The notes below the pieces were generated by a model. The model saw only the letters and a program-made list of their open reading frames with translations. It ran no database searches and was not told the DNA's origin. Shown in pieces: positions 32,306 through 43,890 of a stretch of 64,000 bases of DNA. Numbering within the stretch: the first letter of the stretch is position 1; each line of letters starts with the position of its first letter. The translations under genes were made by a program, and so were the position numbers. This DNA comes from Thermothielavioides terrestris NRRL 8126 (Eukaryota > Ascomycota > Sordariomycetes > Sordariales > Chaetomiaceae), in NCBI RefSeq assembly GCF_000226115.1, contig NC_016462.1, forward strand, positions 2,790,001-2,854,000, in the 5' to 3' direction.

Positions 32306-34932
32306 AGTTTCCTGTGCTCAGCAACCAAGCAGTCCAGTGGGCACTGGGCGCGCAGGGCAGCTTTTTTGGAAACTTTGGGAAAGGGGTGCGGGCGGGAGAT
32401 GTGCGGGAGCGGCAGAGGAAGGAAGTTTGTACGAATTGGGCGAATCAGAGCGCTGATTGGTGCGAGCCGGCTGGTGCTAGCTTGTGCTGGGGCCGTGCTG
32501 GAGGGGCAGGGGCGGCGGGGGCAGGCGCACCAGCAACCACCCGATTGTCGATGTGCATCGACTCGTGGGCTCGGTCACGACAGCCTGCCGCTCTACAGAA
32601 AGATCTGGCGAAGCAGCGCCGCCGAGTGCTGGGCAGGAAGACCCAACGTGCCACAGCCAAAAACGTCCAACCAGGTTGCTGGGCTGGAGGTATACAGCAG
32701 GGGGGTTGTCAAATGCTGGCCCCGCCGCTTGCGCTGCCCTGTGGTAGGTCCGTGGGCTTGTTCCAGGTTCCTGCTGGCCAAGTGAGCGCGATCGACTTGG
32801 TTGACAGGAGGGTTGGTACCTGGTATCCCAGGCTGATGCGGTGTTGGGAAGGGGAAGTAGTCCACGAATTTCGGAATCGAAGGGAAAGAGCGATGCAGAG
32901 GAGAGGATCAATACTGTGTGCAGTAGGCGGGCACTTCCCCAGGCGTTCTTGCAGAAGAGGTGTCTCTGCGGCCTGGGTGGGGAAAGGCAGAGAAGTCGGC
33001 TGGGCAAGTGTTTCGAGGTTGCACGAAAGATTTGAGAGCCGGGCACGAGATGGCGCAAGCTGGCAGGCCAACGAAGCAGAACAAGCGCTCAAATCTCCAA
33101 GCACAACCGCCCCCGCCAGATTAGCGCGCGCAAAGACAAACCTCAACTGACCACCCGGTAAATGGCCGCCGAATGATCCCGTCCTTGTTTTCTGGCTCTA
33201 GACAAAGAAAGGGCGAGGTCCGACGAAGCATCCTTACGGATTCCCAAATAGAGCTCTCGTGCTGGCCGCAAGCTGGCCTGCCTTTGAGAGGCGCAGTTTG
33301 GTTCACGCTAGCACCGTTTCAGACCAGAAGCGCTTGGCACATGGAGAATCACTTAACGAACTGTGTAGTTATCGCCCACGTGATTTGCTTCTTTGAACTC
33401 TGCACCTAGTCCAGTTACGCAGCTCCATCACTTCCAGTTTCTGCTGTAATGGATTCGGCTTTTCTCCATAGTTTGGCCAGAGTCGTTGGAAGAAGGACTC
33501 TGGCATGTGTCGTGTGTGCGCCGAAGGTCCTGTATTCCCAATCCATTTGGTTGTTTCATGCGGTCAGATACCCTCCCTGCAAGGCGTTATGAGACGCGTA
33601 TCGTAACGACACATGACACTTTATTCCCAGCGAGAGGAGTTTGCCATTTGCCCAGGGCTTCCATTATCACATGCGTTACCTGCAGAAGCGATCACGTTTG
33701 AGCCTCAAGGCACACCTTCCGCTCAGCCGCAGGGTTATTATTATCCACACACGTCAAATCGTTCACACAAGTGTACTGGGACGAAGTGCAGAACTGCTTG
33801 GTGCGGGGTTCACTACATGCGCAGGGAGCGGCCCTGGAGACTGGAGATCCTCTCTTCTTGCCCGTGTGATGTCATCGCGACGTGCTGATGACCCCACCCG
33901 GTGGGCAAATGGGTTACGTTCTTGTCTGCCGTCCAGCGAAGCAATCGTTTGTTTTCGTTGGGCTGCCGGGGAAGTGGAAGACATGCTAACAATTCCCGTC
34001 TGCGTGGACATCGAACGGATACTTCTCGGTCCGTAAAGGGCCTTGGGCTCGGGACGGCAATAAGCAGTGGCCTTCCAATACGTCCGAGTCCAGTTGACCG
34101 GCGTTAACAGAAGCCAACAGACAACTGTTAGGCTTCGGGGCGTTTTACCTCCCAATGCTACAGACTTTTAAGTGAGCATATTGGGTAACACTCACCATCG
34201 AACGGCTGGATACGCGGTACAACACTAGTCGTCGATTGCACTCACATGTTGTCGCCACCGATTTTCTCTTGAGCTGAAGTCAGATGTCAAGTGTTACCGG
34301 CTGAGCGGACTTTACAAAGCACACCGTGGAACACGGCAAGCTATGAAGCGAGGGGCTTGCCTTGACACATCTCTCCGTTGCAACGGCCACCGACTGTCCA
34401 TCAACCAGCCCCCATTATGTTGTGACTGCAGCCTGAATGAATAATAACAGCACCGGCCACCTTATGCTGCTTGGGTGGGATACGACCTTGGATATCTCGG
34501 GGACCACCCACGAGCAGGAGGTCTAGGTAAGGGGGAACAGGGAGGGGAGTTTACTATGCAAAGAATGTTGCGCCGGCTAACCCCTTCCCATGAATGAATA
34601 AATAACACAAACACAACTTGCAACTAACCTGGCTGCCCTTCCACTCAAAGGAGGCCACTAGGAAGAACACATTTGGTTTCCAAGATCTATCTGACACCCA
34701 ACTCACCCCATTCCCGTACCCCTTGTTCCCTCCCTTACCCCTCCATTCCATTCCAATCTGTTCACGTACCCCTCTGCTCCACCCTCTCCACACTCAATAC
34801 ACAGTAAATACCATATCTCAACCACCATCAACGATCACCCCCTCCCTCACCTTCAACATACCAGCCCCCGCCCCTTCAGTCGAACCACCAAAAAAGATAC
34901 TCTCCCTGCCCGTCCCCATCCCCATGGGCGTC
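32306..34932. other. Intergenic, nothing recognised
   Basis: About 2.6 kb upstream of the ataxin-2 homologue and downstream of the Ser/Thr-rich wall protein gene. No domain or coherent gene structure on either strand. A pyrimidine-rich stretch lies at about 34700-34790. Confidence 0.5.
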
Positions 34933-35460
34933 TTAAAGCCCCAACCCGGCAACAACAGCAAGCCCGAACACGGCCAGTCCGAACTGCGACCGGCCGCCAC
35001 CGCCGCCGGCGGCGGCGCCGTTGATAGAGGTCGGCGTGCTGGCGGGGCGCGTGCTGGCAGCAGCCGGCTGGCTGCCGGTCTCGGTCTCGCTGGCACCACT
35101 CCCACCACCACCACTGTGAGGAGAAGATGAAGAAGACGAAGACGAAGGAGTCTCGGCGGCGGAGGAGGGCGAGGTCGACGTGGCGGTGTCATTGGTGCTG
35201 CCGGTGAAGGAGGAGGAGGAGGAGGAGGTGATGGTGGTGGTGACGGCGGTGGTGGGAAAGCCGCTGCTGCTCTCGAAGCCCGGTGGCGGGAGCGAGGCGG
35301 TGGTGGTGCTGGACAGTTGGGGCAGGTTGGACGAGGAGGACGGGAGGGTGACGGTCGGGGAGGACTCCGTGGATGAGCTGGTGATGCTGCTGTCTTGGGG
35401 GGTGGTTGCGGCTATGGTGGCCAGGAGGGCCGAGAGCAGGAGGGAGGATTTGAGCTGCAT
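34933..35460 (-). CDS. Ser/Thr-rich, probably GPI-anchored surface protein
   Basis: Small single-exon gene for 175 residues. The N-terminus MQLKSSLLLSALLATIAA is a good signal peptide. Nearly the whole body is Ser, Thr, Pro and Gly (runs such as SSSSSSFTG and SSSSSSSSPHSGGGG), as expected for an O-glycosylated wall protein. It has no cysteine. The C-terminus ends in a small-residue stretch (INGAAAGGGGG) followed by a short hydrophobic tail (FGLAVFGLAVVAGLGL), the layout of a GPI-attachment signal. No catalytic domain is present, so a structural or adhesive cell-surface role is inferred; the low complexity prevents a family assignment. Confidence 0.8.
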   Translation of the reverse strand: MQLKSSLLLSALLATIAATTPQDSSITSSSTESSPTVTLPSSSSNLPQLSSTTTASLPPPGFESSSGFPTTAVTTTITSSSSSSFTGSTNDTATSTSPSSAAETPSSSSSSSSPHSGGGGSGASETETGSQPAAASTRPASTPTSINGAAAGGGGGRSQFGLAVFGLAVVAGLGL

Positions 35461-37411
35461 ATTTTTGTTTTTACCCCTTTTATTTGGTTGGTTTGGTTTG
35501 GAACGAGCGTCTGGGGCTTGGTTGGAGCGAGCGTGTGGGATCGAAGATGAACCCCTTGGCAGCGTGCCCGGCTTGGCCGATATGATAATGATTTACCTGG
35601 TTACGGAAGAGAAGGAGAGTGGCACAGAGACGTCGAGAGGGCGGCTGGACCGCCTTTAAGCCAGGCTTACGCAGACAGCACTGGTCGTCCGGGGAACTAC
35701 TGCGGAAAATTGCTGGGCGAGACAGGACGACAGCCGAGACATGCCTGCTCTGGCACGAGAATCATTTGTTGACTTTGGAAACGTAGCGCGGCTTCTTGCG
35801 CACCTCTGAACTGCAGGGGGCCGCAGGACGCGTGGACGGCAGTAGCCGATCCAAACGCCTCTCGGGAGTTAGGGCGAAATCTGTACCAGTCGATTGGACG
35901 ATGGACGGGAACAGACATCGTATGGACAGGCGGAGACCACGCAAGGCAGCATGGCTTGCAGGAGGGGTGGCTGGACCGTCCGGCAACCTGCTGACGTTTT
36001 CGAGATTCGCGTCACCGGCCGGGTTCAGGATCCGGTGGTGGGCCGCAACTGGGGAGAAGAGAGCGGGGAAAAGCAAAAGGGTGAGCCGTCACAAGATGAG
36101 CGTTTCGGTGCCCCGTGGGGCTGGGGAAGAGGTTGGGAAAGCAGTAGGACGTATCCCTGCGCTCAAACTGGAGCCTCTCGCAAACCAACCCAGTTCAAAG
36201 TGCGCAGAGCGGCATTGAGTTAAGGTTGGTGATACTTGACCCACAGAAGCATACTAACTTCCTGCCTGCAAGTGTGATGCCCTCGTCGCTCATCGGGAAT
36301 GGTGGAATTGTGGATGGCGATGACGGTGGTGGTTCGGTTTTGGGGTTAGGTACACCGACTGCGCAGGGGAAGGCCGGCGGGCTGTCATTACCCGTAATGT
36401 ATGTACCCGCGATACGTTTATCCGTAACAGAACTGCTCTGCTTGATCAGCTAGGCAAGGGAGCCTCGTGTCGCAGGCCGGGCTTCCCCAGAACAAATTTG
36501 AACCCATGGCAATGACGTTAGAATGGGCTTCCGGTATCATACACAGTAGGTACAGTTCGAACGTGAGTTGCCGGACTTTTCTTTCTTCTTCTGCTTTTTT
36601 TTAATTCTTTTTTATAGCTGTCTTGCTCTGGCAATCGCCGGCCGGACTGGAAGCGGCAGTTGCTTCAGGGTTAGGAGGGTTGGTGGGAAGCTTCTCGTAT
36701 GACAAAAACACAGCCAGAAAACCACAGCCAGACACAACCAGGCTCCTGGGAGCCACATGGAACGTACCAGGTTTGCAGGACATGAAAAGCCAGCAACAAA
36801 GGCCTGAGAAGGAACCAGCAAAGACAAGACGTGGGAAATATCGCGTCATGTTCACTCGCACAGTTAACTCAATGTGTGACGCAATGTACTGCGTACGGCA
36901 AGGCTGTGGAGTTGAATTTTCTGTCACAGGCAGCTCAAGCTGTTTGAACCCTGCAACGATGCCAGTTTTGGCATAGCGCAGCCTGGCAGCCTGGCACCAG
37001 CTGTTGGAGCCTCGGTGGAGACGTGCGCTTGCCAACCACGAGTTTCCGGAAACCCCCTCCGCACCCACGGAGACTCAGGGCGATTGATCTTGTGACTGCG
37101 CAAGTCGACTGCGACTGTGTAAAGGTGGTGGTCTCCTACGGCGAGAACGTGAGCCGCGGACGACAGGCCGCTGTGTCATTCTGCACCCAACCTCCTCAAA
37201 AACAACACGGTATTTTCGTCCCGGCATTTTCGTCGCACGAGCGATTCCTACCGACCCCGGAGAGCCCACGCGCGTCTGATTGGATTGGGCACCAAGACAC
37301 CGGAACGCGGAACGCGGGAAGGCGGAACACGGAAGACGGCAAGAGTCAAGAGTGGTGGCAGACCTTGGGGGGTAAAGCCACCGCCGAACAACAGCGGGAG
37401 CAGTCAGCAAA
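35461..37411. other. Divergent intergenic region
   Basis: Shared 5' region of the minus-strand wall-protein gene and the plus-strand BUD6 gene (about 1.95 kb). No supported gene. GGAACGCGG-type short repeats lie at about 37300-37335. Confidence 0.5.
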
Positions 37412-40400
37412 ATGAGTTCCTCGCGGAGTTCGCACCGACGGTCGCCCGGCGCCGACCCAGGGCCACCACCGCCAGGCGTCCCACCGCGCGCCATGTCGCC
37501 CGCCGTCGGCGTCGGCGGCAACCGCCCTGTTGCACCGCGGTCTTCGACATCTGCGCGCGTGGCGCAGCAGGCCGCTGCCAGCACAAGTGCGAGCGCCAGT
37601 GGGAGTAGCAGCAGGAGCGATGGATCGAGACGCGCCAACGTGAGTTTGAGTTTCAGTACTCTTCCGCTTTCCGTCCGTCCAGCGGGTTCTGCATTGTCGA
37701 CGCAGATCCCTACTTGACCGCCCGGCTTCATGCATAGCTACACATAACCACCTCCCCCCTGTCCCCCCTCTTCTTCCCCCCATCCCCAAGTTTCAAGGCA
37801 GGCTCAGCGGCGCTGCCGTCACACCTACTACTTCTCTCGTGACCAGTGGAAACCCGCCCCTGTTGTCGCGCTGTGCTTGTCTTCCACCTACCCGGTTGCG
37901 TGAGTGCTGACAATGACCTCCAAAAAGTCATCGGGAAGCTCTTCGATCCCCTTATCCCAGATCGAGAGGAGCGTGACGCATCTCCTCGTCGCTACGAAAC
38001 AGCTGCTCGAGACTCTCACACAATGGTCGCGAGGGAACGCCACCGACACCCAGGTGTCCGACGTTTACGTCCGGCTAGGATACGAATTCAATATGGCCTG
38101 CCGTGCCTTCTCCGCTATCAACGTTGATACGGCCGACCTCGGCAACGTACCGGAGCGTTTGAGGACGATTTTGGAAGCCACCCTGAGCCAGGATGCGAGC
38201 CCTGAGAGCTTGGACAGGTACCTACCGAAAATCCGCGATATCATCATCAACCTACTCCATGGCCTCAAGGGGAAGCAGACAAGATTGCGGCAAAGGCAGC
38301 AGCGGGAGCGAGAAAGTGCTCCTTCCGACCCGAGCGGCTCTGGTGGTGCTGCCGCGGCTGCGAACCCGCCCGTGCCAGCTCGGACAACCAGTTCCAGCAC
38401 GGTGGGGAGTGTCAACTCGGGAGTGACAACCTTGTTGAACGAGGGTCTGGAGGATGGCTATCGGCCGGACAGTCAACGTGACGATGGGCGGAGCAATGTG
38501 ATGGCGTCCCCGACCAGACGCGTCCAACCACAGCGGGACCTCTCCCGCGGCTCGGATCACTCCAGCCTGTCCAGCAACACGATGCACAGCATCCCGGTCG
38601 TGGCTCCCTACCCGGGTGACGAGACCATTCCGTCGGGGCCTTCGGCGAGTGATTTGAGCAGCTTGGATAACTTCCCGCCGCCACCACCGCCGCCCAAGGC
38701 CTCGCAGCAGAGCGCCCTTGCGGCCCTGCAGAGAGGGGGCGATTTGGAGAGGCGGGCGTCTCGAAGATACTCCGCCTACCAGATATCGAAGCACCTGGGC
38801 GCTCAGGCGCCTGGGATCCCGATGCTCCCTCCCCAAACCACGCCGATACCGAACCGCGGCCGGGGCGAAGTCCGAGAATCAATGCGGGCCATGCAGGCGA
38901 GGGATCCTGTCCGCCACAAGCGGAACACGTCGGCTCAGTCGCGAACGGCCACCCTCGATTCTTCTCCGGTCCGCGTGCCGAGCCGGGTCTCGGAGGAGCC
39001 GGAGGAACTCCCGGCGGAGCTCCCCGCTGCCAGGGCCGCAGCTCCTGGCTCGCTGGAAGAAGAGAACTTCCGGCCGAGCGCGACCCTGACAGGACCACCG
39101 TCCGACATGATGCCAGTCATGGGGATGGAGGAGGAGGATGAGGAGAGGAACAAACCGGCCACCCCGGCTCGAGCCCAACCTCCTCCACCAGCACAGGTCA
39201 CAACGCCCGACAAGCCACCCAGCTCGTTTACAGAGACACCGCCCGCGACGAAAGAACTGACTTTGTTTCTCCAATACAAATCCAAGGTCAAGAAGTTTGT
39301 GCTCCCGGGCGGTTACGAAGAGCTGTCGATCGGACGCCTGCAACTGGCCTTTATCGAAAAGTTCTCGTGGAATACGCAGCAAAACGGCGCCGACCTGCCC
39401 GACATCTATATCCAGGATCCCGTCTCCGGCGTGCGCCACGAGCTGGAGGACTTGTCGGACATCAAGGACCGCACGGTGCTCGTGCTCAACGTGGAGCCTC
39501 TGGACGAAGTCAAACGGCACATCGACGACGGCCTGGGCTCGCTGAGGAAGATGATGGAGGAAATGAAGCAGAACGTGGACGACCAGGCGGCTGCTCTTCA
39601 GAGGGTATCAGAGCGGCAGCAGGAGACGGCTAAGGACGTTGCTCGGCTCGCCGCCGCACCCCCAACCATCATGACGGCAACTGCCGAGTCTGCTAAACAA
39701 GCCGGGACCGGGGCTGGGCCGGCATCTGCGTCGCGCAAGCTCAGCCCGGGACAGCTCTGGGAGATCCAAAGCCTGCGGCGGGATCTGGCCGTGCTGCGGC
39801 AGACCTACTCCAACTTCCAGTCCGAGGTGCAAGGCTCCATGTCCGCGCTCCGCGCGAAGGCCAACAACGTCAAGCTGGCAGCCGCCAAGCTCGCAGTGCT
39901 CGACATCGAAGGCGACGCCGGCCACTCGTACGTCATCAAGGGACGCAAGCAGCTCAACGCCGACAGCGACCGGCTCGTCAATAAGGTAGACGACCTCCAG
40001 GACATGGTGGAAGACCTGCGCAAGGACGTGGTGCACCGCGGCGTGCGGCCGCTGCCGCGCCAGCTCGAGGCCGTGGCGCGCGACATCGCGCTGCTGACCA
40101 AGGAGCTGGCCAAGATGGAGGAGTACATGAAGCGCGAGAAGCCCATCTGGACCAAGATCTGGGAGAAGGAGCTCGAAGACGTCTGCCAGGGCCGCGACGA
40201 GCTGCGGCTGGCGGAGGACCTGATCGTGGACCTGCGCGACGACCTCGAGAAGGCGTCCGAGACGTTCGCGCTGGTCGAGCAGGCCACCAAGGAGCAGATG
40301 AAGGACGCCGGGCCGGGCGGCGTGGGCGGCGGCATCACGGCGCGGCAGTTCAGCAAGGGCCTGAACAGCATCCGCGACAACGCGCTGGTCGACCCGACCG

Positions 40401-40789
40401 CGGCCAAGGAGGGCGTGCTGGGCGAGGTGCGCGCGCTGCAGCCCAACCACGAGAACCGGCTGGAGGCGATCGAGCGGGCCGAGAAGCTGCGCCAGAAGGA
40501 GCTCGAGCGCCGCCGCGAGAACCCGCTCAAGCAGGAGCTCGTCAGCTTCGTCGAGGAGGGCAAGCTCAAGAAGTCGGGCGGCGTCGAGGAGGTCGAGCGC
40601 GCCCGGAAGGCCAAGGACGATCGCATCCGCCGCGAGGTCTGGGAGCGCCAGAACGGAATCATCCCGGAGAACCCCGTGGGCGAGGACGAGCTGTTGCAGC
40701 AGCCGCAGCAGCAGCTGGAGCAGGAGGAGCAGCTCGAGGGGAAGACCAACGGGACCGCGGAGGAGCCGGGGATTGCCGTTGACGGATGA
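37412..40789 (+). CDS. BUD6: Bud6/Aip3 actin- and formin-interacting polarity factor
   Basis: Cell-polarity protein; Bud6/Aip3 binds actin and stimulates formins at hyphal tips and septa. Preferred model: exon 1 37412-37639 (MSSSRSSHRRSPGADPG..., ending at GTGAGT) and exon 2 37928-40789, phase 0, 1029 residues. Without the 288-bp intron the protein could start at ATG 37913 (MTSKKSSGSSS). A conserved N-terminal helical block (SQIERSVTHLLVATKQLLE) follows, then a Pro/Ser-rich low-complexity middle. The AIP3 domain starts near residue 513 (TKELTLFLQYKSKVKKFVLP, FSWNTQQNGADLPDIYIQDP) and continues as long coiled coils to about residue 980 (KQLNADSDRLVNKVDDLQDM, MKREKPIWTKIWEKELEDV). A Gln/Glu-rich tail ends the protein. 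Confidence 0.9.
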
Positions 40790-41810
40790 TTGTTTTGCGT
40801 ACGATGGAGGGGACTGATGTGCACTGATGGGGCTGGCTTATGAGAAACCGAAGGACCGGAGGCGTGAGAGGGAAATGGCTGTGGAATATACCCAAGTGTC
40901 CGTTTCTTGGCTTCCGGATTGCTACAGTTGTTGGACGTTAACTCGGAGCTCGTTGCTTTTACTCTTACCGTTTCCGTTATTTGATTGCAAGCGATGGATC
41001 AACGACTGATTGACTGCACCGTTGCTTACTTGACAGTATTCTCGAGCTGGATACGGCTGCTGTGTGTCATGGATGTTTACATGATGGGCTTATGCAATTC
41101 AGTCAACATGCACCTGATTGCTAATTTGCTATAAGTCAGCAAGCCATTCCAAGTCGTGTACTCCGTACTCCGTCTGCCCCCGCACCAGCTTCTACTCCGC
41201 ATGCCTCCCTCGGCTCCAAGATCGCGGGGTGTGGAGTCCGAAGCAGAGGGGCGGCAGATCTGCCGACGCTGCCCCGCACCCGCTTGTCCGTCTTCTGGAA
41301 ACCCCGAGGGAGGAGATCCGCTTGGGGGCGGGTTGGGGTTCCCGGACGCCGCAGGTGGAAGGACGAAGGGGGGCGCTCGCTGCCTTGAACACTATGAAAC
41401 GACTGCCAGTCAGTCAGTTGTGGCTGGATAGGTAGGACAGCGGTTGCAGGCAGGGAAGGCACACAGGTGCTCGCAACGGAAGTTGCTGCGGAACATGACG
41501 ACGTTCGGGACACCTATCTATTTTTTTTGTCAGGAGGGAGGAGGGATGGGAAGATCACATCTCACTGGTTGCGGCAGGCAGCGCCCATCACCCATTTGTC
41601 ATCGGTGGTCGCTCCCTACCTATATTAATTGGTTCATGGCCTTTTCGCTGGGGCCTGGACCTCGTCCGTTCTCCTCTCCCCCAGCTTTGGTCCTTGTTTC
41701 AACTCCATCCCGGCCGTGTAGCTCGGACTTATTTCGCACCTGAAGACCCGACCGAGCCATAGCCCATCACGAACGCCACACCACCAAACCAACAAACCGA
41801 ATCCACGACC
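40790..41810. other. Intergenic, nothing recognised
   Basis: About 1 kb between BUD6 and the serine hydrolase gene. It contains a tandem ACTCCGTACTCCGT element at about 41160-41173, related to the dispersed CGGAGTA motif. Confidence 0.5.
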
Positions 41811-43184
41811 ATGACTCCCGAGTTTGAGGCCCGCGTCAGGAAGGCCGTTGACGACGGCGTCCTTCCCTTTGCCGTCATGCTCGCAAAGGACAAGACGGGT
41901 AAGAGGCTAAGAGCCACCACTCAACCTCGACCCCGTCTGCGGCCCGCTCGTTTTTTGATACCTTTTTCTGACCCCCCAAACCAGGCAAGATCGACTACAG
42001 CTTCTCGGTGGGCAACGCCTCGCTCAAGCCCGGCGCGCCGCCGGCGACTCCGCAGACGCTGCTCTCGATAGCGTCCCTGTCCAAGCTGCTCACCGCGGTC
42101 GCCGTGCTGCAGCTCGTCGAGCAGGACATCCTGACGCTCGACACGGAGGTGACGCAGTACCTGCCGGTGCTGGCGTCGCAGCCCATCATCACGGGCTTCG
42201 ACGCCAAGACGGGCCAGCCGATCCTGGCCAAGCGCACGCAGCCCATCCGCCTGCGGCACCTGCTCACGCACTCGGCGGGGACGGGGTACCTGATGGTGAG
42301 CGGGACGCTGCGGCAGTGGGCGCAGGCGACGGGGCGGGCGCTGCCGGTGCCGCTGAGCTCGACGTCGGCGGGCGGCGGGGGCGCGTCGGTGGACACGCGC
42401 TTCGGGTACCCGCTGCTGTTCGAGCCGGGCGCCGGGTGGGAGTACGGCAGCGGGCTGGACTGGGCGGGCAAGCTGGTCGAGACGCTGACGGGCGGGTTCC
42501 TGGACGACTTTGTGCACGAGAACATCCTGGCGCGCGTGGGCGTGCCGCGCGGCGGCATCACGTTCCACCCGGGCCGGTTCACGGACCCGATCGAGCCGCT
42601 CGCGGGGATGGCGACGCGCAGCGAGGACAAGGGCGGGAAGCTGGAGTTCCTGGAGACGCGCTTCGACGCGGTCGCCGAGGCGTTCGGCGGCGAGGGCGCC
42701 TGGGGCGGCATGGGGGAGTACATCAAGGTGCTGGAGTCGCTGATGAGGGACGACGGGAAGATCCTGAAGCCGGCGACGGCGAAGCTGCTGTTTGAGGGCC
42801 TGCTGGAGGGCGAGGCCAAGAAAGCGCTCAACGAGAGCATGAAGCACCCGGAGTGGGTCGTCGGCGTGGTGCCGCCGGGCATAGAGTACAACTGGAGCGC
42901 GGCCGGGCTGCTGTTCGAGAGCGGCAGCCACGAGCACCGGAAGAAGGGCTTCTTGCAGTGGGGCGGCGCCTGGAATCTGTCCTGGGTGAGTGTCTCTCTG
43001 CCAGTTCATGATGGAGGTGATATGAGAGAGAGAGAAATGCCGGCGCTAACAGAATTGCCAACAGTTCATTGACCGCGAGGCGGGCGTGTGCAGCGTCTTT
43101 GGCACGCAGCTGCGCCAGACGGCGGATCCCGAGGTGGAGAAGGTCATCAAGGAGTTCGAAGACATCATCTACTCGAAGCTCTGA
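41811..43184 (+). CDS. Beta-lactamase-family serine hydrolase/transesterase
   Basis: Class C beta-lactamase-like (serine esterase/transesterase) fold, 402 residues. Exons 41811-41898, 41985-42985 and 43065-43184, all with consensus junctions and matching phases. The nucleophile motif S-x-x-K is S60-L-S-K63 (SIASLSKLLTAVAVLQLVEQ). The second motif is Y183-G-S (WEYGSGLDWAGKLVE), the Y-x-S/N position. A C-terminal WGGAWN probably fills the place of the third motif. The block IRLRHLLTHSAGTGY is typical of the family. There is no signal peptide, so it is probably cytosolic. Fungal relatives include acyltransferases of polyketide pathways (LovD type) and detoxifying esterases; nothing next to it suggests a biosynthetic cluster, and the substrate is unknown. 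Confidence 0.9.
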
Positions 43185-43890
43185 GGATGCGGTGGCACAC
43201 GTTGTCAGATACCAGCACTCAGCAGAAGGACCGTGGTCATATTGGTATGGGGGTCGAAGAGCCCAATTGGAGTTAGCAACACGACACATATACTACGGGG
43301 ACTCGGTTCGGCAACTCTTGGACGTGACATGGATCATTAACGGGGAAGAGAAGGCGAGATGTTTTGTCAGGAAAAGCCCAAACATCATAGCAGCCTCATA
43401 GCATGTTTCACACTGGCTTGTCATATCAGCCGCCAACAGAGAGAGGCATTGATAGACAGACAATGAAGAAGGTTCACCTCTTGATGCTCACTCACACTCA
43501 CCGACCGAAGGCTCCCATAAACAAAGCCTAGTGTTCTACACTGTTCTGGCTAGATACAATTCGATAAACCCACACATACAACGCCACACAAATAAGCAGA
43601 CACTCGTCTACATCTGACAATGCACACACACACCCATGCATCCATCCATCCATCCACCCACCCATGCTGTATATCGTGCCGTCGCGCTGATGCACCTCGC
43701 TCGCCGTCCATCCCGACCTCTCCGATCCCGACCCAACCCTCTTTCCTTCCCTTCCCTTCCCTAAGACTGCACCGGGCACTGCTGCACATGATGCCCCGGC
43801 CCAAGCCCCCCTTTTTTACATTCATCAACTCTTCAAAACCAAAACCAAAACAAAAATGATACCAAATCGACGCGCCTCTCTCTACCTGGT
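43185..43890. other. Intergenic with CATC microsatellite
   Basis: This is the 3' flank between convergent genes. A CACACACA run at 43623-43632 is followed by CATC/CACC repeats to about 43672. No gene is seen. Confidence 0.6.

Noticed and set aside
41921..43009. Long minus-strand open frame opposite the serine hydrolase
   Set aside because: Its composition (Arg, Ala, Gln, Leu) is that of an antisense shadow of a GC-rich gene; no domain, and the plus-strand gene is clear.
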